From Edaphobacter lichenicola (GTDB lineage Bacteria > Acidobacteriota > Terriglobia > Terriglobales > Acidobacteriaceae), in NCBI RefSeq assembly GCF_025264645.1, contig NZ_CP073696.1:4836001-4900000 (forward strand): a DNA stretch of 64,000 nucleotides. Reading direction: 5' to 3'. A model generated the notes under the pieces. It was not told where the DNA came from. It made no database searches and saw nothing but the letters and a program-made list of their open reading frames with translations. How positions within the stretch are numbered: position 1 is the stretch's first letter; every line of letters starts with the position of its first letter. A program made the translations under genes and the position numbers. Shown piece by piece: positions 40,563 to 49,350 of the stretch.

Positions 40563-41138
40563 ATGGCCGCACTGATCGATGCTATTAACGTGAAGCGCAA
40601 GAGTTTGTTTGAGTTTGAAAACACGCCGTACGCGTGTCTGGAGGCGGAGGTGAACTCGCCTACGGCACGCGGTGGCCAGACGCTGGTGCGGCTGAAGATG
40701 CGGAACCTGCTGACGAGCGCGGTGTTTGAGAAGACCTTCAAGGCGAATGACAAGTTCAAGGAGCCGGACCTGGTGTTGGTGCCGGCTTCGTATCTGTACA
40801 GCGATGGGGACGGGTCTCACTTTCTGGATCAGGAGAGCTTTGAGACGCTGACCTTGAACGAAGACATGATTGGCAATGCGCTGGATTTTCTGGTTGAGGG
40901 GGCGTTGCTGCAGCTGCATAAGTACAACGGCAATCCGATTGGGCTGCAGCTGCCGATCTTTGTGGAGCTTGATGTTGCGGAGACGGAGCCGGGTGTGAAG
41001 GGTGACTCGTCGAGTGGGAGCGTGACGAAGGTTGCGAAGCTGGAGACAGGGCTTGAGATTCGCGTTCCGCTGTTTATCAAAGAGGGTGAGAAGGTGAAGG
41101 TGTCAACGGAGAATCGGGAGTTTGCTGGGCGGGCTTGA
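40563..41138 (+). CDS. Elongation factor P-like protein EfpL (YeiP)
   Basis: EF-P-type proteins relieve ribosomes stalled at proline runs. The 191 residues have three domains: an N-terminal KOW-like domain (1-65), an OB fold, and a C-terminal OB fold (ETEPGVKGDSSSGSVTKVAK, GLEIRVPLFIKEGEKVKVST). The tip loop reads SPTARGG (32-38) with R36, as in E. coli YeiP/EfpL, where EF-P has a modified Lys or Arg. I therefore assign it to the EfpL branch. It may be the sole EF-P type or a paralogue of a canonical EF-P elsewhere. It is followed by a triple-hairpin repeat. Confidence 0.88.
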   Translation: MAALIDAINVKRKSLFEFENTPYACLEAEVNSPTARGGQTLVRLKMRNLLTSAVFEKTFKANDKFKEPDLVLVPASYLYSDGDGSHFLDQESFETLTLNEDMIGNALDFLVEGALLQLHKYNGNPIGLQLPIFVELDVAETEPGVKGDSSSGSVTKVAKLETGLEIRVPLFIKEGEKVKVSTENREFAGRA

Positions 41139-41152
41139 GTCGGTAAAGATAC

Positions 41153-41207
41153 GTCCTGCCGGACGGGCCTCCTGCGCGGAGGGCGGTCACTTCGTGACTT
41201 GTATACC
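41153..41207. repeat. Triple-hairpin dispersed repeat, copy 2
   Basis: GTCC-TGCC-GGAC, CCTCC-TGCGC-GGAGG, then GTCAC-TTC-GTGAC and TTGTATACC. It lies 14 bases after efpL and 61 before the 3' end of the opposing tonB-like gene, so it could end both transcripts. Confidence 0.75.
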
Positions 41208-41268
41208 TTGTTGTGGGGGATGAAGGGTTTGGGTCCTCGCGATGCTCGGGCTGACCACTGCTGAGTGT

Positions 41269-42297
41269 CTAGCGTAGTGGCTTGTTGGTGAGGAAGTCGA
41301 TGCGGAGTTCGAGGTTGGGGCCGTGGAAGTTGGCGGGTAGCGCAGGGAACTGGCCCTCGCCGGTGATGGCGCCCCAACAGGCTTTATCGATGGATTGATC
41401 TTGGCTGGAGCCGTCTAGGTTCATGGCTGCGATGCGGCCGTCGGGGAGGATCGTGAAGCGGATGAGGGTTTCGCCTTCTTTGTTGAGCGGTGGGCGTGCC
41501 TCTTCGGGGATCAGAGGGATCCAGTTGCGCTTGATGTCGCTGAGAATGCGGCGGATGTAGGGGCCGAAGTCGACGCCCTGGGTGTCGGATAGGATCTCGG
41601 CGCCGGTGCCCATGCCGGTGCGTCCGCTGCCGCCGCCGCTGTAATCTCCAGCGCTGCCGTGGTCATGCGCTGCGTTCTGGGCGGCTTGGCGAATGGCGTC
41701 GCCTGCAGTCTGGTTCGGGTTGCCGAAGTTGGGGCGCGTGGGGACGGGTTTAGGAGCTTCAACTAGGGCCTGCTGCTGGGCGGGGGGCTGGGTTGGTTGA
41801 GGCTGCGGGGCCGGTGGCAGCGGCGTTGCGGCCTGTGGTGGGGCTTGCTGGACGGGCGGTGGTGTTGGCTTCGGCTCCTGAGGGGCTGCTGGCGCTGGTG
41901 GGGCCGCTTTGCGCATCTCCTGGAGCTGCTTCAGGGTCTTCTGGTCGAGCTGCTGCGGACGAGGCTTGGGGGCCTTGGTTGCGGTGTGGGGCAGGTCTTT
42001 TGGGGCGTCGAGGTAGGTTAGCTGCTTGTCGCGCTCTTTGAGGACGTCGACGGGATTGATGAGGCGCGGCTGATGGAAGAGCACACGCGGGCCATAGAAG
42101 AGGAACCAGATGATGGCCAGATAAACGATGACAGAGATGTAGATGGACTCGCGGAAGCGGGCCTTGGAGCGCTCGTCGTCGAGCGAGTCAAGCAGGTGGA
42201 TGAGCTCACGCTCGTCGAGTTCGCCAAAGCGGCCGGTGCGCACCTTGATGGGTTGATTGGGCGGTGCGGATTTGGGCGGGGTCTCGAGTGAAGGCAT
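41269..42297 (-). CDS. TonB/TolA-like energy transducer
   Basis: The 342 residues have the TonB/TolA architecture: a cytoplasmic N-terminal part (1-45), one membrane helix (SVIVYLAIIWFLFYGP, about 53-68), a long Pro/Gln/Ala-rich periplasmic linker (about 100-190), and a C-terminal globular domain (PYIRRILSDIKRNWIPLIPE, TLIRFTILPDGRIAAM). Such proteins carry proton-motive energy from ExbBD/TolQR to outer-membrane receptors. No exbB or exbD gene is in this window. An acidic DERELIHLLDSLDDERSK segment before the helix is a distinctive feature. Confidence 0.85.
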   Translation of the reverse strand: MPSLETPPKSAPPNQPIKVRTGRFGELDERELIHLLDSLDDERSKARFRESIYISVIVYLAIIWFLFYGPRVLFHQPRLINPVDVLKERDKQLTYLDAPKDLPHTATKAPKPRPQQLDQKTLKQLQEMRKAAPPAPAAPQEPKPTPPPVQQAPPQAATPLPPAPQPQPTQPPAQQQALVEAPKPVPTRPNFGNPNQTAGDAIRQAAQNAAHDHGSAGDYSGGGSGRTGMGTGAEILSDTQGVDFGPYIRRILSDIKRNWIPLIPEEARPPLNKEGETLIRFTILPDGRIAAMNLDGSSQDQSIDKACWGAITGEGQFPALPANFHGPNLELRIDFLTNKPLR

Positions 42298-42466
42298 TGG
42301 CTATGTGGTCTGACGGCTGCGGGGAGCGAAAGTTTCGTGGTGATACTGACGGTGGTCGCCGGTCGAACCACCGGTGTGCATAGTCCACTCTATTTTCTCA
42401 TCTTTGGGGTCTCACCGGCGAAGGGATTCGTTTGGGAAGAGCGGCTAAAACCCGTAGACTGGGAGG

Positions 42467-43006
42467 GTGAGCGAGAGCTTTTCATCGAATGTTCGTGCGG
42501 CGGTGTTGACGGTCAGCGACCGCACTTCGCGGGGCGAGCGCGTGGATCTGTCGGGGCCTGCGGTGTGCGAGATGCTGGAAGGCGCAGGAGTTGGTCAGGT
42601 GATCAGCGAGGTGGTGCCGGATGAGCTGGACCAGATTGCAGCGGCGCTGTGGCGTAACGCAAAAGTTGTAGACCTGATCGTGACGACCGGGGGGACGGGG
42701 CTGGCGGCCCGCGACGTGACGCCGGAGGCCACGAGGATGGTCTGCGAGCGGCTGATTGACGGGCTGGCCGAGCGGATGAGGGCGGATGGTCTGCTGCATA
42801 CGCCGCTGGCTTCGCTGAGCCGCGGAGTGTGCGGGACGCTGGGGGCGGCGTTGATTGTGAATCTGCCGGGGAGTCCGGCGGGGGCGAGCAGTTCGCTGGC
42901 GGCGATTCTGCCGGTGCTGCCGCATGCGCTGGATCTGCTGGCGGGGCGAACGGAGCATGACGAATCCGCCAGCGTTGGCGAGCATGAAAACGCTGACGGC
43001 AGGTAG
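42467..43006 (+). CDS. Molybdopterin biosynthesis protein MogA/MoaB
   Basis: A 179-residue MogA/MoaB/CinA-type domain that adenylylates molybdopterin in molybdenum-cofactor synthesis. The signature TTGGTGLAARDVTPEATR lies at about 76-93 and a second, NLPGSPAGASSSLAAILPVL near 139-158, close to the C-terminus. It starts with VRAAVLTVSDRTSRGERVD. Which of MogA or MoaB it is cannot be decided by sequence alone. Other moa genes are not in the window. It precedes the DedA-like gene by 15 bases on the same strand. Confidence 0.9.
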   Translation: MSESFSSNVRAAVLTVSDRTSRGERVDLSGPAVCEMLEGAGVGQVISEVVPDELDQIAAALWRNAKVVDLIVTTGGTGLAARDVTPEATRMVCERLIDGLAERMRADGLLHTPLASLSRGVCGTLGAALIVNLPGSPAGASSSLAAILPVLPHALDLLAGRTEHDESASVGEHENADGR

Positions 43007-43021
43007 AATGATGTTGATCCC

Positions 43022-43669
43022 GTGAAAATCTCTCCTGTTGCGCTCCTGAATAAATTGAACATCATGATGCTCGCGGCATTGAAGCCGCTGGGCGTGTGGG
43101 GTATCGGTGCGCTTGCGGTGATCGATTCGTCGACGATTCCGGTGCCAATCGATGCTTTGCTGATCGACTATGTTGCGCATGATCACCGACGGTTTCTGTT
43201 GTATTGCTTGATGGCGGCGATTGGGTCGGCGGTTGGGAGCTTGCTGCCGTACTATCTGGGGCGCGCGGGCGGGGAGCTGTTTCTGCTGAAGCGGATCAAC
43301 CGGCAGCGGTATGAACAGATGCGCGACAGGTTCGAGAAGCAGGAGTTTCTCGCGATCATGGTTCCGGCGATGATGCCGCCGCCTACGCCGGTGAAGCTGT
43401 TCGAGTTTGCGGCGGGCGTCTTCGAGATGAAACCGCTGTGGTTCTTCAGCGCGATCTGCCTGGGCAAGTTTGTGCGGTTTCTGATCTGGGCGATTATTAC
43501 GATCACGTACGGGCCGACGATTCTGCATACGATGACGCAGACGATGCGCCATCATCACTCGCTGATTTTAGGCGTGGGTGGGATTTTGATCGTGCTGCTG
43601 CTGGTGTATGTGTTGCGGAAGGTGTTCGACTCGCGGCGCGGAACGCCTCTGCCGGTGGAAGAGAAGTAG
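43022..43669 (+). CDS. DedA/YqaA-like VTT-domain membrane protein
   Basis: A 215-residue inner-membrane protein of the DedA/SNARE-associated (VTT) type, linked to membrane lipid scrambling or undecaprenyl-phosphate recycling. It has about five hydrophobic segments. Family signatures: IDSSTIPVPIDALLIDYVAH near the start, AAIGSAVGSLLPYYLGRAGG (about 65-84), and a Pro-rich VPAMMPPPTPVKLFEFAAGV (about 119-138). The start is GTG 43022 (CCGTGAAAATC). It is probably cotranscribed with the molybdopterin gene 15 bases ahead, without functional relation. Confidence 0.86.
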   Translation: MKISPVALLNKLNIMMLAALKPLGVWGIGALAVIDSSTIPVPIDALLIDYVAHDHRRFLLYCLMAAIGSAVGSLLPYYLGRAGGELFLLKRINRQRYEQMRDRFEKQEFLAIMVPAMMPPPTPVKLFEFAAGVFEMKPLWFFSAICLGKFVRFLIWAIITITYGPTILHTMTQTMRHHHSLILGVGGILIVLLLVYVLRKVFDSRRGTPLPVEEK

Positions 43670-43692
43670 CCCGCTTCCTAACTCAATTGCTT

Positions 43693-44790
43693 CTAGTGCT
43701 GGATGCGGTGGTCCATCTCCATGCGGACGATGCGGCGGTCGTCGTTGAGGTAGACGGTGCCTGAGAGTGGGGGATTCTCGCGACCGGCGAGGAGCGGCGT
43801 GTCGTAAAAGAAACGCAGATCGCGGAAGGTGACGACGGTGAGGCCGTCGGGATTGACTCCTGTGTCGGTGATGATGGGATATTGCGACCAGTCGAGGTAG
43901 GCCTCGCCGAGCCAGCTTCGTTTGGCGACCAGTGTTGCGAGCGTGGTGGGGGGCTTGTAGATGACGTCGGCCTGGGGGCTGGTGGTGACGGTGGAGCTAA
44001 GGGTGTCGACCGAGGCGAGCTGGTAAAACTGCGGGGTTTCGGCGACGGTCTGCCAGTGAAAGGGATTGATGGGGTAGGGGCTGGCGAAGACGCGTGAGAC
44101 GGAGGCTCCGTTGTAGTCGTTGGTTTGAGCGAGCTGGAGAGCCTTTTCGTGTTCGAAGGCGCGGAGGGCCCAGAGCGCGACGATGCCGAGGAGAGCGAAG
44201 ATAGCCCAGCCGCGTCCGCGAAAGGCTGGTCTGCGTGCGCCTACTTCGCTGTTGATGAGGCCGAAGAGGGATGGGGCGATGAGCGCGATGAGCAGAAGAA
44301 GGAAGAGGACGGGTTCGAAGATGAAGACGAAGGATCCGGCGTACCAGTGGGGGTTGAACGGAAAGAAGGGGCGAACGCCGTAGTTGTTGGTCCAGTCGAG
44401 CAGGATGTGGCTGAGAAGGGCGACGATCGAGAAGCAGTAGAGGAGACCCCAGCGGATGGGAGCTTGTGGCCTGGGGATGTGGGTGGTGGTGGGGTCGAAG
44501 GGCTGGTCGGGGATGGGGTCCGGGTGGGTTTGTTTTCGGTGGGAACGCCAGCGGTGGAAGAGCCACACGCCGCCGACGATGATGGCGGCTTCGAACGGTA
44601 TGCCGATGAAGGTGTGGGTGATGCCGCGGTGGTGCTGGAAGGCTGCGATGGGGCCGCGTATGGACCAGAGGGTGTCGAGGTCGGGGGCTTCGGCGGCGAT
44701 TGTCATGGCGACGGTAGCGTAGGCGGCCTTGCGGTTGAAGCCGGCGCGGGAGAGGACGGCTCCCGTCATGAGGTGAGTGATGGGTTCCAT
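43693..44790 (-). CDS. YdjM/DUF457-type membrane-bound metal-dependent hydrolase
   Basis: A 365-residue membrane protein of the LexA-regulated/DUF457 putative hydrolase type. The motif MEPITHLMTGAVLSRAGF, then APDLDTLWSIRG (D49, D51), HHRGITHTF (His-rich) and LLSHILLDWTNNYG supply the His/Asp metal-site residues, with about five membrane helices. The C-terminal third is unrelated to the shorter members (about 200 residues) and may be a periplasmic domain. I chose ATG 44790; open frame upstream runs antisense. It follows the methyltransferase gene by 13 bases on the same strand. Confidence 0.85.
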   Translation of the reverse strand: MEPITHLMTGAVLSRAGFNRKAAYATVAMTIAAEAPDLDTLWSIRGPIAAFQHHRGITHTFIGIPFEAAIIVGGVWLFHRWRSHRKQTHPDPIPDQPFDPTTTHIPRPQAPIRWGLLYCFSIVALLSHILLDWTNNYGVRPFFPFNPHWYAGSFVFIFEPVLFLLLLIALIAPSLFGLINSEVGARRPAFRGRGWAIFALLGIVALWALRAFEHEKALQLAQTNDYNGASVSRVFASPYPINPFHWQTVAETPQFYQLASVDTLSSTVTTSPQADVIYKPPTTLATLVAKRSWLGEAYLDWSQYPIITDTGVNPDGLTVVTFRDLRFFYDTPLLAGRENPPLSGTVYLNDDRRIVRMEMDHRIQH

Positions 44791-44803
44791 GGCTGATGCG
44801 ATG

Positions 44804-45646
44804 TTAGCTTGTCGGCGGTGTTTGATCCTGATTGCGGCGATAAAGAACGAGCTGGCTACCGGCGATACGGTGCAGCGGGAGAGATTGGCGAAGCTCAGTA
44901 AGGTATTGGCCGACGCCTTCGGCAAACCAGGAGTAGTCGTCCCATACGATGACGCCGTTGGGAGCCAGGATCTTGAGGGCGGTCTGGGTATCGGCTTTGA
45001 TGCACTCGTAGGAGTGACCACCGTCGATGAAGCAGAGGTCGACGTTGTGGAGTTCGGGAGGCGGTTCGAAGGTGAGCGAGTTGCCGCGAAGCTGGTGAAT
45101 GCGAGCTGCGGCGGGGTGGCCCTGAAATGCGAAGCCAGTCGAGGTGCGGGAGAGGCGAACCCACTCCTTGTCGCCTTTGGAGAGAGTCTCTACCTCGGCC
45201 TCAGTGTATTTCTCGGGCAGGTCGAGGGTGAAGATCTGAGCCTCGGGTGCGTTGAGCGCGAGGGTGATGGTGCCGACGCCACGAAACGTTCCGGTCTCGA
45301 AGATCTTTTTGGGACGGAGCGCGCTGGCGATGGTGGCCAGCAGGGTGTAAGGGATGGCAAAGCCGAGGCCGGAGAGGCTGATCGTATCGATGGGCGGAAG
45401 CACAATTTCGTTGGACTGATCGCAGCCGAGGAATGATGCGAGGGCAGGATGGTCGATGACCGGAAGGGGATCGCGCGCGTCGAAGGCGTGCTGGCGGATG
45501 CTGCGGCCGAGTTGGATTACGTGACGGCGCGTCTTGCTGTTGGCGACGTGGACGGTGGCCAAGGAGAAGAGATCGCGGAGCATCGGGAGGAAGTGGCGAG
45601 AGTCGACTCCATAGGTTCTCGTCTTCGGAGGAGGCTTTTCTTTCAT
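44804..45646 (-). CDS. Class I SAM-dependent methyltransferase
   Basis: The 280 residues resemble Methyltransf_24-type proteins, which methylate small molecules or sugars. The SAM motif I is KKIFETGTFRGVGTITLAL (near 114-132) and the motif II acidic region is DLCFIDGGHSYECIKADTQT (near 204-223). I chose ATG 45646 (MKEKPPPKT); two upstream Met are possible (45724 and 45682). It precedes the DUF457-type gene and could be cotranscribed. Substrate unknown. Confidence 0.82.
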   Translation of the reverse strand: MKEKPPPKTRTYGVDSRHFLPMLRDLFSLATVHVANSKTRRHVIQLGRSIRQHAFDARDPLPVIDHPALASFLGCDQSNEIVLPPIDTISLSGLGFAIPYTLLATIASALRPKKIFETGTFRGVGTITLALNAPEAQIFTLDLPEKYTEAEVETLSKGDKEWVRLSRTSTGFAFQGHPAAARIHQLRGNSLTFEPPPELHNVDLCFIDGGHSYECIKADTQTALKILAPNGVIVWDDYSWFAEGVGQYLTELRQSLPLHRIAGSQLVLYRRNQDQTPPTS

Positions 45647-45788
45647 GGCGGCTACGTGCGGGCGCAGTGCCGATTCTCTCATACGCGTCCGTTGGTGTGC
45701 GGGGTCGGTGGCACGACGGAACAAATGTTTCGAACCGGACGTAATTCGGAGTGAAGAAGCAGCCTAATTCAGGAGATGTGGCCCTCTC

Positions 45789-47006
45789 GTGCGATTACTT
45801 AAGCTAGCAATCCTCTGTTGCATCGTTATTGGACCGCTCAGGCTCGTTCATGGTGAGAGTTATGCTGCGGTTAAGTTTTCCGTAAAGCCGGGACCACATG
45901 CAGTCGGGGTGAGAGTCGTTGAACAGTACGACAGTGCGCGCACCTTTGGATCGACGGGTGATCAGGCCAGCTCATCGGGGCATGTTGAGAAAGCTCGGCC
46001 TTTGCAGACGCTCGTCTGGTATCCCGCGCAGAAGAGCGCTCATCGGGCAATGACCATGGGCGACTACATTGCATTGATGGACACGGAGGTGAGCTTCGGC
46101 AAGCCTCAGAGAACGCGAGATGGGGATGTGCTCAAGTCGTGGCTGCAAGCATCGCTTGGAGAGTCTTTGTCGGCTGTTCGAGATGCGAGCGCTGAGGTGG
46201 GACGTTTCCCGGTCGTTATTTATGCTCCTAGCTTTACTTCGTGGTCGTGGGAGAACGTTGACCTGTGCGAATATCTTGCCAGCTACGGCTATGTTGTGGT
46301 GGCGGGTCCGGGCATGGGCGAGAGGTCTCGTGAATCGACTCATGACCTGTCGGGAGTCAACGCTCAGGCCAGTGATGTGTCGTTTCTGATTGGGCATGCG
46401 GCATCACTGCCGAACACCGATATGGCAGAGGTGGCTGCCGTGGGTTTTAGCTGGGGAGGACTGGCTGACTTGTTCGCTGCTTCGAGGGACAACCGGATCA
46501 AGGCGCTGGTTTCTTTTGACGGGAGCGAGCGCTACTTTCCGGGCTTGGTTGAGGCGTCCAAGTCGGTTCACCCCGACCAGATGACCGTTCCGCTGATGTA
46601 CTTCGAAGAAGGAGATCAATCGCTGGAAGATCAGGATCGCCTCAATATCCGCTTCCACGCAGAGGGGCGGAGCGTTCTCAATCAGTGGACGCATGGCGAT
46701 CTGATCACGGTGCGGATGCTGGGACTCTTCCATCCGGAGTTTTGCTCCATTGCCTATCGAAACGAAGAGCTGTGGGAGAAGGAGCTTCCGAACCTGCAAG
46801 TGGCAGATTATGACCGTAACGATGGTTTAGTTGGATACGCCTGGGTCATGCGCTATACGCGAGCATTCCTGGACTTGAACCTAAAGCAGGATGCTGAGGC
46901 TGGAGCCTTTCTGAAGGCGTTGCCGAGCGCGAATGGTGTCCCCAGCCACACAATGTCCGTCAAGGTTCGGCCGAGAACTCCGGTTGCGAATAACCCAACT
47001 AGCTGA
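45789..47006 (+). CDS. Secreted alpha/beta-hydrolase, dienelactone-hydrolase-like
   Basis: A 405-residue protein with a signal peptide (about 1-22) and an alpha/beta-hydrolase fold similar to dienelactone hydrolase and platelet-activating-factor acetylhydrolase groups. The nucleophile elbow is GFSWGG (near 216-221), and the oxyanion turn is VIYAPSFTSWSWENVDLCEY. A catalytic His is likely in the segment LFHPEFCSIAY. The start is GTG 45789. Acidobacteria carry several related proteins; the substrate is unknown. Confidence 0.8.
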   Translation: MRLLKLAILCCIVIGPLRLVHGESYAAVKFSVKPGPHAVGVRVVEQYDSARTFGSTGDQASSSGHVEKARPLQTLVWYPAQKSAHRAMTMGDYIALMDTEVSFGKPQRTRDGDVLKSWLQASLGESLSAVRDASAEVGRFPVVIYAPSFTSWSWENVDLCEYLASYGYVVVAGPGMGERSRESTHDLSGVNAQASDVSFLIGHAASLPNTDMAEVAAVGFSWGGLADLFAASRDNRIKALVSFDGSERYFPGLVEASKSVHPDQMTVPLMYFEEGDQSLEDQDRLNIRFHAEGRSVLNQWTHGDLITVRMLGLFHPEFCSIAYRNEELWEKELPNLQVADYDRNDGLVGYAWVMRYTRAFLDLNLKQDAEAGAFLKALPSANGVPSHTMSVKVRPRTPVANNPTS

Positions 47007-47152
47007 AACTGAAATCGTGTGACTTATCAGCTAGTGCCGGGCCAACGTGAGGGCTCAGGGGCTGTCATGCCCCGCAAGAAAAAAGCGTAAGAACGCCCGC
47101 TCCGCGGGTAGTGGGTCCGTTCGGCATGAGCTTGTTAGAATCAAGGGTGTCT

Positions 47153-48658
47153 ATGCCTACTTTGACTGCGCTATCGCCTGAGATTCTTGCCAAGTATCAG
47201 CCTGTTATCGGGCTGGAGGTTCACGTTCAACTGTTGACCGCGACGAAGGCGTTTTGCGGCTGCGTGAACAAGTACGGCGGAGAGCCAAATACACATGTCT
47301 GTCCAACCTGCCTCGGGCTGCCGGGCGCGCTGCCGGTGCTGAATCGGCAGGCGGTGGAGTTTGCGGTGCTGGCAGCGAAGGCGATCAACTGCGAGATTCG
47401 CGAGACGAGCATCTTTTCACGGAAGAACTACTTCTATCCGGACTCGCCGAAGGGCTATCAGATTTCGCAATTTGATAAGCCGGTTGCCGAACATGGATGG
47501 ATTGAGGTTCCGGCGTTCGATGCAAGCGGTGCTGCGATTACGAAGCGCATCGGCGTGACGCGGCTGCACATGGAAGAGGATGCGGGCAAGAGTATTCACG
47601 ATGGCTTTGCGGATTCGGTTTCGAAGACGTATATCGATTTGAATCGGTGTGGGACGCCGCTGGTGGAGATTGTGAGTGAGCCGGATCTGCGTACGGCGGA
47701 TGAGGTGTTCGAGTACCTGACGAAGCTGAAGGAGATTCTGCTTTATACCGGCGTGAGCGACTGCAACATGGAAGAAGGCTCGCTGCGGTGCGATGCGAAC
47801 GTCAGCGTGATGCTGAAGGGCGCGAAGGAGTTTGGGACCAAAGCTGAAGTGAAGAACGTCAACAGCTTTCGGTACATTCGCTCGGCGGTGGAGTACGAGA
47901 TTGAACGGCAGATCGGCGTGATTGAAGAGGGCGGCCGCGTGGTGCAGGAGTCGCGGCTCTGGAACTCTGCCGAGGGCCGGACGTATTCGATGCGCTCGAA
48001 GGAGCAGGCGCATGACTACCGGTATTTTCCGGAGCCGGATCTTCCGCCGCTGGTTGTTGGTGCGGAGTGGCGGGAAAAGATCTTCAAGATGTTGCCGGAG
48101 TTGCCGGAGGCTCGGCGGGCGCGGATGATCGCGGAGTATGAGATCTCGGCGCAGGATGCGGCTACGCTGACGGCGACGCGGGATTTTGCGGATCGGTTTG
48201 AAGCGGCGGCGAAGAAGGCGAAGAGCCCGCGGCGCGTTGCGGCGTTGTTGACGAGTGAGTTGACGATGCGGCTGCGGTTGGCGGGGCTGGAGTTGGAGCA
48301 GTCGCCGGTGTCGATGGAAGGCGTTGTGATGGCGGCGGATCTGGCGGAGTCGGGTGAGCTGTCGAGCAAGATGCTGAAGCAACTGCTGGATTCGGCGTTT
48401 GAGAAGAATGAGGATTTTCCTGTGGTGTATGAGCGGGAGAAGCCACAGCAGATCTCGGATACGGGCGCGATTGAGGCGATGATCGACGAGGTGATCGCGG
48501 GGAATGCGAAGCAGGTGGAGCAGTATCGCGGAGGAAAGAAGACCGTGGCTGCGTTCTTCGTTGGGCAGGTGATGAAGCTGTCGAAGGGGCAGGCGAATCC
48601 GGCGTTGCTGAATGAGTTGGTGACGAAGAAGCTGGATGCGCTGGGGCCGTTGAACTAG
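47153..48658 (+). CDS. gatB: Asp-tRNA(Asn)/Glu-tRNA(Gln) amidotransferase subunit B
   Basis: GatB is the kinase/tRNA-binding subunit that makes Gln-tRNA(Gln) or Asn-tRNA(Asn) with GatA and GatC. The 501 residues have the signatures KYQPVIGLEVHVQLLTATKA near the start, CGC...VCPTCLGLPGALPVLN (zinc cysteines), RKNYFYPDSPKGYQISQFD, and a C-terminal YqeY-like tail domain. I chose ATG 47153 after AAGGG; ATG 47126 and 47111 are upstream in frame. gatA and gatC are not in this window. Confidence 0.94.
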   Translation: MPTLTALSPEILAKYQPVIGLEVHVQLLTATKAFCGCVNKYGGEPNTHVCPTCLGLPGALPVLNRQAVEFAVLAAKAINCEIRETSIFSRKNYFYPDSPKGYQISQFDKPVAEHGWIEVPAFDASGAAITKRIGVTRLHMEEDAGKSIHDGFADSVSKTYIDLNRCGTPLVEIVSEPDLRTADEVFEYLTKLKEILLYTGVSDCNMEEGSLRCDANVSVMLKGAKEFGTKAEVKNVNSFRYIRSAVEYEIERQIGVIEEGGRVVQESRLWNSAEGRTYSMRSKEQAHDYRYFPEPDLPPLVVGAEWREKIFKMLPELPEARRARMIAEYEISAQDAATLTATRDFADRFEAAAKKAKSPRRVAALLTSELTMRLRLAGLELEQSPVSMEGVVMAADLAESGELSSKMLKQLLDSAFEKNEDFPVVYEREKPQQISDTGAIEAMIDEVIAGNAKQVEQYRGGKKTVAAFFVGQVMKLSKGQANPALLNELVTKKLDALGPLN

Positions 48659-48703
48659 TTTTGCTGTGTCGGACAAGCCCGGACTTCAACAAGGAGAATG
48701 GCG

Positions 48704-49252
48704 ATGCGCAGAATGCCGGGATTTGTGTTACTTTTCGTGGGGGCACTCTCCGTCAGCGGTTGTGGAGACTCGATTGCAGAGTTGAATCGACTGGCGGCCG
48801 TGGGTTCTGTTAACGAGGAGGCTCCGGTTAAGATGCAGCTGCAGATTGAGATTGCTGCTTCGCCTTCTAAAGTGTGGGCGATATTGGCGGATGCACCGTC
48901 GTGGCCGAACTGGCAAAAGAATATCGAGAGCGTAACGGTAGCGGGACCGATTGCCAAGGGAACGCGATTCACATGGAAGACCGGTGGCACAACGATCGAA
49001 TCACAGGTGCAGCTCTTCGAGCCGGAACGGCGGTTGAGCTGGACGGGTAGAGCTCTGACCGCCAAAGCAGTCCACGTATGGGAGTTGCAACCTGAAGAGG
49101 GAGATCGAACTTTGCTGACCATGAAGGAGTCGATGGATGGACCCTTGATGGCGAGGCTATATCCGTCAGCTAAGCTGGCTGAGGCTGGTACGGAGTGGCT
49201 GGCAGCATTAAAACAAACGGCAGAAGCGAGATCGCAAAGAGAGCCCCACTAA
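48704..49252 (+). CDS. SRPBCC-family lipoprotein
   Basis: A 182-residue lipoprotein: signal sequence with a lipobox LSVSGC (Cys20) and a mature SRPBCC/START-like domain (QLQIEIAASPSKVWAILADA, WPNWQKNIESVTVAGP, GTRFTWKTGGTTIESQVQL). The fold makes a hydrophobic ligand cavity, as in polyketide cyclases and Bet v1-like proteins, but the ligand is unknown. I chose ATG 48704, with AAGGAG seven bases upstream; ATG 48698 is only one base after that site. It follows gatB by 45 bases. Confidence 0.85.
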   Translation: MRRMPGFVLLFVGALSVSGCGDSIAELNRLAAVGSVNEEAPVKMQLQIEIAASPSKVWAILADAPSWPNWQKNIESVTVAGPIAKGTRFTWKTGGTTIESQVQLFEPERRLSWTGRALTAKAVHVWELQPEEGDRTLLTMKESMDGPLMARLYPSAKLAEAGTEWLAALKQTAEARSQREPH

Positions 49253-49350
49253 TTGGTGGCCGACACTTAAGAGCAGGTTCAAAGCGGACCTAGTATTTTT
49301 TGAGTTCAAATAAATTCGTGCGGTGACGCCGCGTAGCGTTTAATGGGCGG

